Source: [Eubacterium] yurii subsp. margaretiae ATCC 43715 (GTDB lineage Bacteria > Bacillota > Clostridia > Peptostreptococcales > Filifactoraceae). From it: 64,000 nt of DNA. Positions 26,652 through 36,296 of this stretch are shown in pieces. Each line of letters opens with the position of its first letter. Positions within the stretch are counted from its first letter, which is position 1. Position numbers and translations under genes: made by a program. The stretch spans positions 2,350,428-2,414,427 of the forward strand of contig GL405246.1 in the NCBI GenBank assembly GCA_000146855.1. Reading direction: 5' to 3'. The notes below the pieces were generated by a model, which saw only the letters and a program-made list of their open reading frames with translations, ran no database searches and was not told where the DNA came from.

Positions 26652-27242
26652 ATGAAAAATTTAATTGAACTGAAACAAAAATTATTAAATTTAGGTTTTT
26701 CAGACTTTGAAAGTATAGAAGAAGCTGAAAATAAGGAATATGATTTTAATTATATTGTAGATATAGTCCCTTTCAGATTGAAAATTAACGAGGAACATTT
26801 TTATGAAAATAGTTCAAAATCATCATTCAATACTATAGAAGACTTTTATTCAAATGAATTAAATTATAAAATCTTAAAAAATAAATGGTTTTCTCTATTG
26901 TTCAAATTATCATACTACTATAAGTTAAGAAAAATATATGTTTACGGTCTAAGTTCTCCTGAAGACGAAAGTATAGAAAATTTAACCGACAACGTAGGAT
27001 TTTATTTAGTATATAGTCCTCTATTCATAATGGAAAACTTAGAGAAATTCATCACATTTTCATCAAATAAATTAAATAATCCGTACTATTTATTTGAATT
27101 TGATAATTTCACTATTCACTTGTTTTTAGATGAGCTTTTTTTAGCTTTAAATTTTTCAGCAAATGAAGAAGAAGTAATAAATAATATCGAATTATTAGTT
27201 AAAAGTGAGGGACTGTTTCTATCAAAAATATGTAATTCATAA
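26652..27242 (+). CDS. Hypothetical protein
   Basis: A 196-residue protein, not recognised. It is very rich in Asn, Glu, Phe, Tyr and Leu, with no clear signal peptide; a weakly hydrophobic stretch lies at about 75-90 (KWFSLLFKLSYYYKL). There is no good ribosome binding site before the ATG, and base composition is more AT-rich than its neighbours, which may point to acquisition. It lies 110 bp after metQ and ends at a shared terminator. Confidence 0.6.
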   Translation: MKNLIELKQKLLNLGFSDFESIEEAENKEYDFNYIVDIVPFRLKINEEHFYENSSKSSFNTIEDFYSNELNYKILKNKWFSLLFKLSYYYKLRKIYVYGLSSPEDESIENLTDNVGFYLVYSPLFIMENLEKFITFSSNKLNNPYYLFEFDNFTIHLFLDELFLALNFSANEEEVINNIELLVKSEGLFLSKICNS

Positions 27243-27280
27243 CAAAAATTTCAAGTTTTTAAATATAAAACTCATCATCA

Positions 27281-27312
27281 AAAAGCACACTGTAGGGCAG
27301 TGTGCTTTTTTT
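27281..27312. terminator. Terminator between convergent genes
   Basis: AAAAGCACACTG pairs with CAGTGTGCTTTT around TAGGG, followed by T on the plus strand and A-run on the other side. It serves the hypothetical gene (plus) and probably the ABC permease gene (minus). Confidence 0.9.
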
Positions 27313-27417
27313 GGTGATTCGTTGATTTCAAAGTAATAACTTTGAAAAGAAGTTTTAATCAATCTTACAAGATATTATATCATAATTTTCATTTTTTTCA
27401 AGTTATATTTATATTAT

Positions 27418-29292
27418 TTAAATCTCATATATATTATCAAATATCTTCTTTTGATATCTTTTCTTTATCATTATATACATTATAAACTCCACTGCAAGAT
27501 ATATGCAGCTGCAAATAACTGCCAAGCCGCTATAAGAGGCTACAGTGTTTTGCTCGATAAATAGTATGATTATCCACGAAATGCCAAGTGCTACTGTAAA
27601 AGGAAGTACAAATACCCACCTTAGAGTGCTTGATAATACATCCTTTAATTCCTCCCTGCTCAAGCCTATCTTCATCATCATGCTGTACTTTCTGCTCTCC
27701 TCTTCTATGGAAGAGTACAGTCTTGAGTAGATAATGCTTGCTATTCCTATCAAAAATGATATACACAAGATACTGCCTACATAAGAAACTAACTTCCTTG
27801 TAAGATTTTCGCTGTCATAATAAGAAAAATAAGATACAAAACTTTCTTTTCCCATCTCAAAGCCTATGGCTTTTTTTAACTCTTCGTACTTTTGAGAGCC
27901 TCCTGCCTTAAGATCATCTTGGCTAAAGGCATATATCTTTTCTTTTACCAAGTCTTTGGATATGTCCTGATATTTACTGTCTGAAACTACAGCAACAGAA
28001 GTAAAGTATCCTGACATGGCAATTATCCTCTTATCTGCTCCCTTTTGCCTTTTGATATCATATTGACTCAGCTTTTCTTTTACCATATCTTTTAAAACAG
28101 GCTCAGTCTTTCCGCTTACTCCAACTAAGAAGTATTCATCATCTGCAAGATTTAGCTTATTCCTGCCTAAAAATTGAGCTACTTCATTATACATGCTGTT
28201 GGATAAGATGATACGCCTTATCGGTCTTTCCTTGCTCTTAAACTTTGCATAAGATATTGTAAGAGATCTGGCGCCTTGTATATCTTCCAATTTTTGGGAT
28301 AATATCTCTGCCTTCTTCTCTCCTTGCTCTTCGTCTTCCCAATTAGCATACATATAGGCGTAGGGCATGATTTTTTGTGTATCTTCTTCGATATTAAGCG
28401 GTGCTCCCACTATATAGACAAATGAAGTCAGGACTATGGAGAATAAAATCATAGCTCCTGTCATAGTCTTGATATTTGTGTGTATTTTATATTTGAAATT
28501 GCTCAGCTTTATAAGATTGTTCTTAGAGTACATCCTTCCGCTTTTTTCCATAAAAAGCTGATATAGTGTAAAAATCAGACTAAATACAAAGTAAGCTATA
28601 GTAATAAAAGATAGCAGATCCAGTACATAGATAAATATAAAAAAATTCCTCGTAATGTGAAAATAAAGCGTAGGCCCAACTATGACTATAAGGGCTATTG
28701 TTGAAACTAAGAAGTGATTTTTTTCTGATACCTCTTCTTTTTTTAAAAGATCTATGACCTTTTTTCTTCTCAATATTACCGGTGCAAGCAGTGATATGGC
28801 TAAAAACAGTCCACCCATAAGCAATATCGTAAGTATCATAGGTATAAGCGGAAGATAAAAATACAAGTCCAAGCCGTCTATCATGGCTTGCGCTATCATC
28901 AAGAAAAACTTCAAAAAGACAAAGCCGCTTATAATGCCTACAAGTAGAGCAAGCAGCGAAATTATTATATTTTCAAGAAAAATCAATCTTTTAAACTGTT
29001 TTTTACTTGCTCCTATTATATTTAAGATTGCAAATTGCTTGCTCCTGTTTTTCAAAAAGTTCCCTACTGAGTATAAAATCAGCACAAAAGAAAACATCAT
29101 TGAAACTATACTTGCCATAAACAGTATGATACCTATGGTACTGCCCTTGTCTACGATTTGCAGTGCAGGGTGCATGGCAAGTGAAGAAAAAAGAAAGAAT
29201 ATAAAAACTGAAAATACACAACTTAAAAAATGGTAGAGATAGGTCTTGAAATCTCTCCTGATATTATTGTAGGCAAAATTAAACAGCGTCAT
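27418..29292 (-). CDS. Bce-type ABC transporter permease (FtsX family)
   Basis: A 624-residue permease of the BceB/VraG group. The N-terminal membrane segment is followed by three more (to about residue 235), then further segments, a large extracellular domain at about 300-520, and a C-terminal trio. This 10-helix layout with a large loop between helices 7 and 8 is the hallmark of peptide-sensing detoxification transporters. GGAGG lies before ATG 29292. It overlaps the ATPase gene by 14 bp and is therefore translationally coupled. It likely confers resistance to, and senses, cell-wall-active peptides such as bacitracin. Confidence 0.87.
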   Translation of the reverse strand: MTLFNFAYNNIRRDFKTYLYHFLSCVFSVFIFFLFSSLAMHPALQIVDKGSTIGIILFMASIVSMMFSFVLILYSVGNFLKNRSKQFAILNIIGASKKQFKRLIFLENIIISLLALLVGIISGFVFLKFFLMIAQAMIDGLDLYFYLPLIPMILTILLMGGLFLAISLLAPVILRRKKVIDLLKKEEVSEKNHFLVSTIALIVIVGPTLYFHITRNFFIFIYVLDLLSFITIAYFVFSLIFTLYQLFMEKSGRMYSKNNLIKLSNFKYKIHTNIKTMTGAMILFSIVLTSFVYIVGAPLNIEEDTQKIMPYAYMYANWEDEEQGEKKAEILSQKLEDIQGARSLTISYAKFKSKERPIRRIILSNSMYNEVAQFLGRNKLNLADDEYFLVGVSGKTEPVLKDMVKEKLSQYDIKRQKGADKRIIAMSGYFTSVAVVSDSKYQDISKDLVKEKIYAFSQDDLKAGGSQKYEELKKAIGFEMGKESFVSYFSYYDSENLTRKLVSYVGSILCISFLIGIASIIYSRLYSSIEEESRKYSMMMKIGLSREELKDVLSSTLRWVFVLPFTVALGISWIIILFIEQNTVASYSGLAVICSCIYLAVEFIMYIMIKKRYQKKIFDNIYEI

Positions 29293-30034
29293 TTTCTTCA
29301 CCTCCAAGTAGAGACATAGTGCTTAGTATCTCTTTTTTATATGTCTTGTCATCATTTCTGTTGATGATTTCCTGATAGATATTGCCGTCCTTTATTATAT
29401 AAGTCTTATCTGAATATGAGGCGATATTTGGATCGTGAGTTACCATGATAATAGTCACCTTCATACTGTCATTTAGCTTTTTAAATAGTTTCATCACATC
29501 CCTTGCAGACTTGGAGTCGAGATTTCCTGTGGGCTCATCAGCAAGCAGTATAGATGGCTGATTAATTACAGCTCTTGCTATCGCTACTCTTTGTGACTGT
29601 CCTCCTGATATCTCGTATGTCCTCTTGTCCAAAAGGTGAGAAATGCCCAAAAATTCGCTAAGGTCTACAAGTTTTGCTTCCATTTCATCCAAGGGAGCAT
29701 TATCCAATGTTAGCGGCAGTATTATATTTTCTCCTACTGTAAGAGTGTTTATAAGGTTGAAGTTTTGGAATACAAAGCCAAGCTCCTGCCTTCTAAAAGT
29801 TGAAAGCTCCTTGTCGTTCATCTTGTAAGGGTCAGTGCCGGCTATTAATACAGAGCCTCCTGTAGGCTTGTCAATGGTTGAGATTGTATTTAAAAATGTG
29901 CTCTTTCCGCTACCGCTGGGCCCCATTATAGCGACAAATTCGCCCTCCATTACTTCCATATTGATGTCGTTTAAGGCTTTGAAGGAAAGCTTGCCATTAT
30001 ATGTTTTTTCAAGATTGGAAACTTTTAATATCAT
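29279..30034 (-). CDS. Bce-type ABC transporter ATP-binding protein
   Basis: A 251-residue ATPase. Walker A is GPSGSGKST, the signature is ISGGQSQRVAIARA (first residue Ile instead of the usual Leu), and Walker B is ILLADEPTGNLDS, followed by the H-loop in MVTHDP. The N-terminal order and length match BceA/LolD-type ATPases. It lies in one transcription unit with the permease. The kinase and regulator genes are immediately upstream, and a BceR-like operator is found at 30263. Confidence 0.92.
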   Translation of the reverse strand: MILKVSNLEKTYNGKLSFKALNDINMEVMEGEFVAIMGPSGSGKSTFLNTISTIDKPTGGSVLIAGTDPYKMNDKELSTFRRQELGFVFQNFNLINTLTVGENIILPLTLDNAPLDEMEAKLVDLSEFLGISHLLDKRTYEISGGQSQRVAIARAVINQPSILLADEPTGNLDSKSARDVMKLFKKLNDSMKVTIIMVTHDPNIASYSDKTYIIKDGNIYQEIINRNDDKTYKKEILSTMSLLGGEENDAV

Positions 30035-30091
30035 AATGTACTCCTTTGCAGAACTATATTTTAAGATTTGGAATTTTAAGTTTTAATTTTT

Positions 30092-30222
30092 TTAATACTA
30101 TTATATCTTTAATCTATGGATACTGTTCATCTATTGTACTTAAAAAATATATCTTATTTCTATTTTTCAATACAGTGAAAATTTTTTATCCATTGTTTTC
30201 TTAATTCTCCTATATTTTAGCA
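30092..30222. repeat. Family-1 palindromic repeat between bce operator and bceA-like gene
   Basis: The left end AATACTATTATATCTTTAAT, followed by CTATGGATA, and the right end TTTTTTATCCATTG...CTATATTTTAG are inverted family-1 ends. It occupies the gap between the presumed operator (30263-30276) and the ATPase start (30034). Confidence 0.6.
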
Positions 30223-30243
30223 AATAAATTACAAAAGAAAAAT

Positions 30244-30292
30244 CCGATAAGATTACATAAGCTTACAATTTTGTAATGTTACCGGATATCAT
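30244..30292 (-). promoter_or_regulatory. BceR-like operator within a long inverted repeat
   Basis: TTACA-ATTT-TGTAA (30263-30276) fits the inverted-repeat pattern TNACA-N4-TGTAA that I recall for BceR-type regulators. It sits inside a longer imperfect palindrome (ATCCG...ACAT / ATGT...CGGAT). On the minus strand this palindrome is followed by TTTTTC, so it could also terminate the regulator-kinase transcript. Confidence 0.6.
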
Positions 30293-30299
30293 AATTTTT

Positions 30300-31289
30300 C
30301 TAAAATTCAATTGCAACTGTAGTTCCCTCATCTATCTTGGAGCTTATTTTCACCTTATGTCCTAAGTATTCCACCACTCTTTTTACAATATACAGACCTA
30401 TACCGCTTGAATCGGCGTTATTTCTTCCGTTTTTGCCTATATAGAAAAGTTCGAATATGTTTTTTAAATCAGCCTCTTCAATGCCTATGCCCTCGTCTAT
30501 TATTGACAAAATCAGCTTTTCGTCTTTTTTATCCGCCTTTACCACTATACTTTGACCTTTGTCGGAGTATTTGACTGCATTGGTAAGAATCTGATGAATG
30601 ACTAATTTCAGCCACTTGGAGTCGGAGTATACATAAGCTTCCTCATCAATTTCAAGTTTGGGATAGATTTGAGAAGTTATAAAATAGTCCTTAAGTGCAT
30701 TTATACAGTCCTTGCATATGCTTTTTAGATATACTTTTTCAGAGACGAAGTCCTTTTTAAAATCTTCCAACCTGTAAATATCAAGCATTTGATTGAGATT
30801 GTACTGCAATGCATTTATATTTCTTTGTATCTTTATAAATTCCTCCTCATCACCGTGATTTTCGCAGATGAGTTTTAGCACTGAAATTGGAGTCTTCATC
30901 TGATGGACAAACCTGTATATCATGACCTTTTGGAGCTTTTTCTCCTGCTTTTGCTCGATTTTGGACTTATTGTCCATTTGTATAATCTCATCAATCATAA
31001 GGTTATAGCTTTTTTCAAAGGAGCTCCTCACATCTTGAATCAGATAATCACTTAGCACATCGCTTTTTAACAAAAATTTTTCATACACCCTTTTTCTTTG
31101 GTAAAATCTTACTGCAAGGTAGGAAACAAGCACAAAAAATACCAAGAAACTAAAGTAAAATACCTCTTCAATCCAGATTTTTTTGATATAAAACAGTGCT
31201 GAGAAAAAAAGCATCTGAGTCAAAAAAACTGTCACAAGCAAGGGGAGATTGTCTGAAATAAATAGTTTTAATGCCTTGTCAGTCTTCAT
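30300..31289 (-). CDS. Bce-type intramembrane-sensing histidine kinase
   Basis: A 329-residue kinase with two membrane segments (about 13-35 and 43-62) and almost no external loop, as in BceS. The phosphoacceptor is His129 in FVHQMKTPIS. The ATP-binding domain has NAVKYS (N box), DEGIGIEEADL (G1), and SSGIGLYIVKR (G2). Such kinases do not sense peptides alone but through the partner ABC transporter. It overlaps the regulator gene by 11 bp. Confidence 0.92.
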   Translation of the reverse strand: MKTDKALKLFISDNLPLLVTVFLTQMLFFSALFYIKKIWIEEVFYFSFLVFFVLVSYLAVRFYQRKRVYEKFLLKSDVLSDYLIQDVRSSFEKSYNLMIDEIIQMDNKSKIEQKQEKKLQKVMIYRFVHQMKTPISVLKLICENHGDEEEFIKIQRNINALQYNLNQMLDIYRLEDFKKDFVSEKVYLKSICKDCINALKDYFITSQIYPKLEIDEEAYVYSDSKWLKLVIHQILTNAVKYSDKGQSIVVKADKKDEKLILSIIDEGIGIEEADLKNIFELFYIGKNGRNNADSSGIGLYIVKRVVEYLGHKVKISSKIDEGTTVAIEF

Positions 31290-31965
31290 ATTCCACCTTA
31301 TATCCCATTCCTCTTACAGTTATTACCCTAAGATTGGAGCCTATGTCCTTGAGCTTTTTTCTAACTCTGCTGACTGTCACGTTCAGAGTATTCTCCTCTA
31401 CAAACATTTCACTGTCCCAAATCTCAGACAATATCTTCTCACGACTGACCACATTGGGATAGCTGTCAAACAAGACTCCTATTAAAATAGCTTCGTTTTT
31501 AGGCAGGTCTATCTGATTGTCATTACATTTGAGCGTAAATCTCAGCTTGTTAAATGAGCAGTCTCCGCAGACAGCTCCAGCTTCGTTGTTTGCATATTCG
31601 CCATAAGTCCTCCTAAGCTGAGAATTGACCTTGGCAAGCAGTAGTTCATGCGAAAAGGGCTTAGTCACATAGTCGTCTCCACCGCTCATTATAGCCCTGA
31701 CCTGGTCGTAATCTTCAGTCCTTGCCGACATAAATATAATCGGAGCCTTGGTTATCTTTCTGATTTCACCGCACCAATAAAAACCGTCATAGTACGGAAT
31801 GTTGATATCAAGCAAAATCAGATTTGGAGATTGCTTTTCTACAAACTTATCTATGTTTTTGAAATCTTCACAAAGCATGACATCAAAATCGTATCTCTCA
31901 AGATGTTGCTTTACAAGGCTCGCCAAATCCGAATCATCTTCAATCATACATATCTTAAATGTCAT
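31279..31965 (-). CDS. Bce-type response regulator (OmpR family)
   Basis: A 228-residue regulator. The receiver domain has the acidic pair in MIEDDSD and phosphoacceptor Asp53 in LLLDINIPYYDG, followed by a winged-helix C-terminal domain with ENTLNVTVSRVRKKL. It would activate the ABC genes through the operator at 30263. It is the first gene of the minus-strand regulator-kinase pair, and GAGG lies before the ATG. Confidence 0.92.
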   Translation of the reverse strand: MTFKICMIEDDSDLASLVKQHLERYDFDVMLCEDFKNIDKFVEKQSPNLILLDINIPYYDGFYWCGEIRKITKAPIIFMSARTEDYDQVRAIMSGGDDYVTKPFSHELLLAKVNSQLRRTYGEYANNEAGAVCGDCSFNKLRFTLKCNDNQIDLPKNEAILIGVLFDSYPNVVSREKILSEIWDSEMFVEENTLNVTVSRVRKKLKDIGSNLRVITVRGMGYKVEYED

Positions 31966-32204
31966 AATCCCCTCCTCGTATTTTATAATAATGCTATTAT
32001 TATTTTATAAGTTTTTAGTCTAATCACTGCTTTGATATAATGTTAATAGCCGTCTATAATAGCAAGTATTTTTATTTTGAGACATTATATATTTTGTATA
32101 TTATCAATAATTTGTTTTAATGCAAATACATGACTGTTTAATAAGTATTTATATTAATATTATTTCAGTATTTTATCATAAAAATCTGTAAAATTCCATA
32201 ACGC

Positions 32205-32240
32205 AAAAAAGACAGCTATCAATAATGGCTGTCTTTTTTC
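32205..32240 (-). terminator. Terminator after nanA
   Basis: AAAAAAGACAGC pairs with GCTGTCTTTTTT. It lies about 70 bp past the nanA stop on the minus strand and upstream of the response regulator gene, and is symmetrical enough to work in either direction. The remaining gap to 31965 is AT-rich. Confidence 0.85.
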
Positions 32241-32311
32241 ATTTATTTACTTTAATATCGATATACACTTATTAAATATATATGCATATCTAAAATTATT
32301 TTCTTTTTAAA

Positions 32312-33199
32312 CTATTTCAAATAATTTTCGTATATTTCCTTAGCTCTTTGTTTTTGGGCTTCAGTTGCAGATTTCATAGGTTTTCTACTGTAGCATCCTT
32401 CCACGCCTTGTAGTTGCAATATAGTCTTAAGAGTAGGATACAGTCCGTTATTTAATACGTCTGTAATAAGGTCATTGGTAATGTGTTGCTCTTTTTTGGC
32501 TTCTTCTATCTTGCCTTGTTTTACCAAATCCACTATCTTTCTTGCTCTTGGACCGTTGACATTGAATGTGGAGCCTATGGCTCCGTCCACTCCAAGTACG
32601 CTTGCAGAAAGCATCATTTCATCAAAACCGGCATATATGAGGTGGTCAGGGTAAGTATTTCTCACTCTTTCAAGCAGGTAAAAATCAGCTGCTGTAAATT
32701 TTACACCTATAATCTTCTTGTTTTCAAACAGCTCTCCGAATTGTTCCACGCTTATATTAACACCTGTTAAGAAAGGTATTGAATATATTATCAGCTTGTT
32801 GTCTACAGAGTCTATAATGCTGTTGTAATAGTCTTTTATCTCTTCAAAACTGAACTTGTAGTAAAAAGGTGTTACCGCCGAAATGGCGTCATATTTGAGA
32901 TCAGTAACGAATTTTGCAAGCTCAAGTGATTCGTAGTAGTTCATCGAACCGATTTGAGCGATGAGTTTAATCTCATCTTTAGCTTCGTCCTTTGCGATTT
33001 CAAATATTTTTTTCTTTTCATCCGTTGAAAGAAGGAAATTTTCTCCCGTACTGCCACCTACATACAGCCCATCTACCTTCATCTTATCGATGTTGTGACG
33101 CACTATCTGTCTTGTCCCTTTTTCGTTTACACTTCCGTCTTCATTGAAAGATACAAGTAAGGCACTGTAAATGCCATTGAGTTCATTATTAGCTCCCAT
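32312..33199 (-). CDS. nanA: N-acetylneuraminate lyase
   Basis: A 295-residue class I aldolase of the DHDPS/NanA family. It splits sialic acid into N-acetylmannosamine and pyruvate. Family marks are GGSTGENFLLSTDEKK near residue 45, the Tyr in YSIPFLTG and the Schiff-base Lys in IIGVKFTAADF. AAGGAG before ATG 33199 sets the start; the ORF extends to 33283 without support. It is the last gene of a lipoprotein-yhcH-nanE-nanA set. Confidence 0.95.
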   Translation of the reverse strand: MGANNELNGIYSALLVSFNEDGSVNEKGTRQIVRHNIDKMKVDGLYVGGSTGENFLLSTDEKKKIFEIAKDEAKDEIKLIAQIGSMNYYESLELAKFVTDLKYDAISAVTPFYYKFSFEEIKDYYNSIIDSVDNKLIIYSIPFLTGVNISVEQFGELFENKKIIGVKFTAADFYLLERVRNTYPDHLIYAGFDEMMLSASVLGVDGAIGSTFNVNGPRARKIVDLVKQGKIEEAKKEQHITNDLITDVLNNGLYPTLKTILQLQGVEGCYSRKPMKSATEAQKQRAKEIYENYLK

Positions 33200-33316
33200 T
33201 TTTTTCTCCTTAAGTTGTCCATAAAATTTTGATACATCAGAGCAAGGACGAGCATCATACTTTGAGAAAATAATCAGTCCCATCCTTGCACAAAAATTAA
33301 CCGTACTATGTGAGAT

Positions 33317-34003
33317 TTAGCTTAAAATCTCGTCAACAAACCTCTTTGTAATAACCTGCGGTCTTGTGATAATAGATCCTACAACCACGGTGTAACACCC
33401 TAATTCCAATACTCTTTTCGCTTTTTGCGGGGTGTCGATGTTGCCCTCGGCTATGACCGGTGATTTAACATTTTTCAAGACCTGTTTCATCAGCTCAAAA
33501 TCGTCTTTTTCTATCTTCATACCTGCACTTGCTTTAGTGTATCCTACCATGGTAGTACCGATAAAATCAAATCCCATATCATCCGCATCAATTGCCTCTT
33601 GTAATGTAGCGCAGTCTGCCATAAACTTTTGATTTTTATACTTTTCTCTGACCTTCTTGAAAAACTCCCTTGTAGTTTCTCCTCCCGGTCTTATATCATT
33701 TGTCGCCTGCATGGCTATGATGTCGCAGCCTACATTAACGAGCGCATCGACCTCATCCATTGTTGGAGTGATGTACACGTCGCAGTTCTCATAGTCCTTT
33801 TTTATTATCCCTATTACCGGCAAATCTGTAAGAGATTTTATCTCTTTGATGTCTTCCACAGAGTTTGCTCTGATGCCTTTGGCACCGCCCATCTTTGCCG
33901 CCAATGCCATCCTTCCCATGATAAAAGAAGAGTGGAGCGGTTCATCAGCAAGTGCCTGACATGACACAATTAAATTTCCCTTTAATTGACTTATCTTATC
34001 CAT
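33317..34003 (-). CDS. nanE: N-acetylmannosamine-6-phosphate 2-epimerase
   Basis: A 228-residue TIM-barrel epimerase that converts ManNAc-6-phosphate to GlcNAc-6-phosphate. It starts with [20 protein letters not shown] and has the conserved [15 protein letters not shown] and [10 protein letters not shown] segments. It lies 8 bp after yhcH and 117 bp before nanA. The kinase NanK, and NagA/NagB, needed to complete the path, are not in this window. Confidence 0.95.
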   Translation of the reverse strand: MDKISQLKGNLIVSCQALADEPLHSSFIMGRMALAAKMGGAKGIRANSVEDIKEIKSLTDLPVIGIIKKDYENCDVYITPTMDEVDALVNVGCDIIAMQATNDIRPGGETTREFFKKVREKYKNQKFMADCATLQEAIDADDMGFDFIGTTMVGYTKASAGMKIEKDDFELMKQVLKNVKSPVIAEGNIDTPQKAKRVLELGCYTVVVGSIITRPQVITKRFVDEILS

Positions 34004-34011
34004 GTCTCCAC

Positions 34012-34458
34012 CTATACCCTTACCTTAAATATCGCTTTTCTGACATCTTGGGCTTCTCCGCTTTTTATCGCCGTCTTATGAACATCTGTAGTCTCAAATA
34101 CCAGATACTGACCTTCACTTAGAGTGATGGTAGAATCTATCTTCTTGACATCTTGGATTTCAACGTAGTCGCTGTCCTCGTGATAAGTTTTAATGCTTGC
34201 ATTTTCAATAAATGTGTGTTTTAAAACCTCTGTTCCTTTTATCATGACATGTATGTCGAGGTAGTTTTTGTGTGCCTCCCATACCCTGTCATCTTCTTCT
34301 ACGGTAGTGTAGTCACATATATTAACATAAAATCTGTCGTTATCAATTTTTGTTATGCCCTTTTCAAAATTAGCAAGGTCATTGTTATTTAAAAACTCGC
34401 CTATCTCTTTGAGATAGGCCTTTTCAAAATTTTCATACGAAAATTTGCCGTAAATCAT
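34012..34458 (-). CDS. YhcH/YjgK/YiaL family protein (NanQ-like)
   Basis: A 148-residue cupin-like protein with [11 protein letters not shown] and the C-terminal [11 protein letters not shown], which supply metal-binding His residues in the family. Members in sialic acid operons are thought to speed sialic acid ring-form conversion. It is directly upstream of nanE and 13 bp downstream of the lipoprotein gene, supporting a single operon. Confidence 0.88.
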   Translation of the reverse strand: MIYGKFSYENFEKAYLKEIGEFLNNNDLANFEKGITKIDNDRFYVNICDYTTVEEDDRVWEAHKNYLDIHVMIKGTEVLKHTFIENASIKTYHEDSDYVEIQDVKKIDSTITLSEGQYLVFETTDVHKTAIKSGEAQDVRKAIFKVRV

Positions 34459-34471
34459 CTATCCTCCGAAA

Positions 34472-35002
34472 TTATTTTTTCACTGAGAATTCGGCATTGC
34501 TCTTTATTTCCAACTTAGTTCCGTCGGCAAATTCTATAGGTTTTGATTCATTTTCTGAGTATTTCAACAAATCATCTGAAAGATATTTAAGCACTAATTC
34601 AAATTTGTCGGCTTCACTGCTTAGAGTCAATTTACCGTCTTCATCTTTAACGTCTCCATTTACAGTGTAAGATTTGTTGTCAGCAGAAGTATAAGCAAAG
34701 ATAAATTTCTTAGACGCCTTGTCTATACTTATAGTAGGTAGATTTTCTTCCTTTACTGACTCATCTTTCAATACTAATACTTGTGTTCCTTCAACCGCTT
34801 TGTTATCAGCTGTTTCAGTTTTTTGTCCGTCTTTGTTTTCTCCATCTTTCTTTTCGCCGTCTTTCTTTTCATCAGGCTTTTGTTCTTGAGTTTGAGTAGT
34901 TTTGTTTCCTTGATCAGTCGGTTTTTGTTCACTGCCACCACCACAAGCTGTAAGTGTCGCCATTGTACAAACCATCATAGCTATTGCAAAATATTTTTTC
35001 AT
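34472..35002 (-). CDS. Lipoprotein of unknown function in the nan operon
   Basis: A 176-residue protein. The signal peptide ends in the lipobox LTAC (Cys20), followed by a Lys/Glu/Gln-rich linker with short repeats (EKKDG) and a C-terminal domain of about 100 residues with no family I recognise (TVNGDVKDEDGKLTL). GGAG precedes the ATG. It is the first gene of the set leading to yhcH, nanE and nanA, and follows an operator-like inverted repeat. It may help capture or process sialylated material at the surface, but that is inference. Confidence 0.72.
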   Translation of the reverse strand: MKKYFAIAMMVCTMATLTACGGGSEQKPTDQGNKTTQTQEQKPDEKKDGEKKDGENKDGQKTETADNKAVEGTQVLVLKDESVKEENLPTISIDKASKKFIFAYTSADNKSYTVNGDVKDEDGKLTLSSEADKFELVLKYLSDDLLKYSENESKPIEFADGTKLEIKSNAEFSVKK

Positions 35003-35035
35003 AACATTCTCCTTCGATTTTAAATTAAATTTTTA

Positions 35036-35083
35036 TTATCATAGCAAGTCCATAAAATATTTTTTGTCAACTTACTATGATAA
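35036..35083 (-). promoter_or_regulatory. Operator-like inverted repeat upstream of the lipoprotein-nan operon
   Basis: TTATCATAGCAAGT (35036-35049) and ACTTACTATGATAA (35070-35083) are inverted with one mismatch in 14. On the minus strand the arms overlap a TTGACA and a TATGAT, so binding would block transcription. Candidate site for a sialic acid regulator; no regulator gene is adjacent. The rest of 35084-35306 is AT-rich and empty. Confidence 0.55.
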
Positions 35084-35306
35084 CATTTTAATACTTAATT
35101 CTTAAAATATTTTAAATTTGATGATGAAAATATATTATTATATCAATTAATAAATTTTTTTTATTCCTATTTTCATTGATATAGCACTATTTTACAAAGC
35201 TTTATTTTTGTTCTTTATTTTTTTATTATTTTGCTCAAAAAGCAAATTAAAGGCATTTTTTTCAAAGAAAAAACATATATCTTATTTCAAGTATCAGTTT
35301 TTGTTT

Positions 35307-36296
35307 TTAATTATAAAGGTGACATGCCACCTTATGATCCTCATCTATATCCCTTATAGTAGGTACTACCGATGAGCATATATCTATAGCTTCCTTACAT
35401 CTCGTATGGAAAGGACAGCCTGTAGGTTTGTGTATAGGTGAAGGTACATCTCCTTCAAGCACTATTCTGTCTTTCTTTTCTCCCACCACAGGTATAGGAA
35501 TTGCAGAAAGCAAAGCCTTAGTATATGGGTGGAGAGGATTTTTGTACAGTCCTTCTGCCTTTGATATCTCCACTATATTGCCGAGATACATCACGACTAT
35601 CCTGTCACTTATATATTCCACCACTGATAAGTCATGGGCTATGAATACATAGGTAAGGTTGAACTGTTTTTGGATGTCTTGCATAAGATTGAGCACCTGA
35701 GCCTGAATTGAAACGTCAAGCGCCGATACCGGCTCGTCCAAAACTACAACCTCAGGCTGAACACATAGGGCTCTGGCTATACATATTCTTTGTCTTTGAC
35801 CACCGGAAAACTCATGCGGATATCTGTATATATAGTCACTTTGCAGGTTTACAGTCTTAAATTTTTCTATCATTATATGCTCACGCTCTTCTTTGGAAGT
35901 GTAGCCGTGAGCTTTTAGAGGCTCGTCAAATGCCGAGTATATAGTCTTCATCGGGTTAAGTGAGCTGTATGGATCTTGAAATACCATCTGCACCTTCTTT
36001 TTGAATTTGAACAATTCACCTTTGTCGAATTTGCGTATGTCTTTCATTTCTCCGTCCATATTGAACTTAGCTTCACCGCCTGTAGGCTTTTGGAGCATCA
36101 TCATACTCTTGCCCAGAGTAGTCTTGCCGCAGCCTGACTCTCCAACTATACCGAGAGTTTCACCTCTTTTCACAGTAAATGAAACATTGTCTACCGCCTT
36201 TACGTCCGCTACCTTTTTCTTGAGTATAAATCCTTCGTATATAGGGAAATAAGTCTGTAAATTGTTAATCTCAAATACTATTTCGTTATTTTGCAT
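35307..36296 (-). CDS. Dpp/Opp-type ABC transporter ATP-binding protein (second ATPase)
   Basis: A 329-residue ATPase with Walker A GESGCGKTT, signature FSGGQRQRICIARA, Walker B VVVLDEPVSALD, and the C-terminal Opp/Dpp extension with the cysteine motif CPFHTRCKEAIDIC. It is the last gene of a five-gene importer operon and overlaps the preceding ATPase gene by 11 bp. The position beside nan genes suggests sialic acid uptake (SatABCD-like), though peptide or nickel import is the generic assignment. Confidence 0.9.
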   Translation of the reverse strand: MQNNEIVFEINNLQTYFPIYEGFILKKKVADVKAVDNVSFTVKRGETLGIVGESGCGKTTLGKSMMMLQKPTGGEAKFNMDGEMKDIRKFDKGELFKFKKKVQMVFQDPYSSLNPMKTIYSAFDEPLKAHGYTSKEEREHIMIEKFKTVNLQSDYIYRYPHEFSGGQRQRICIARALCVQPEVVVLDEPVSALDVSIQAQVLNLMQDIQKQFNLTYVFIAHDLSVVEYISDRIVVMYLGNIVEISKAEGLYKNPLHPYTKALLSAIPIPVVGEKKDRIVLEGDVPSPIHKPTGCPFHTRCKEAIDICSSVVPTIRDIDEDHKVACHLYN

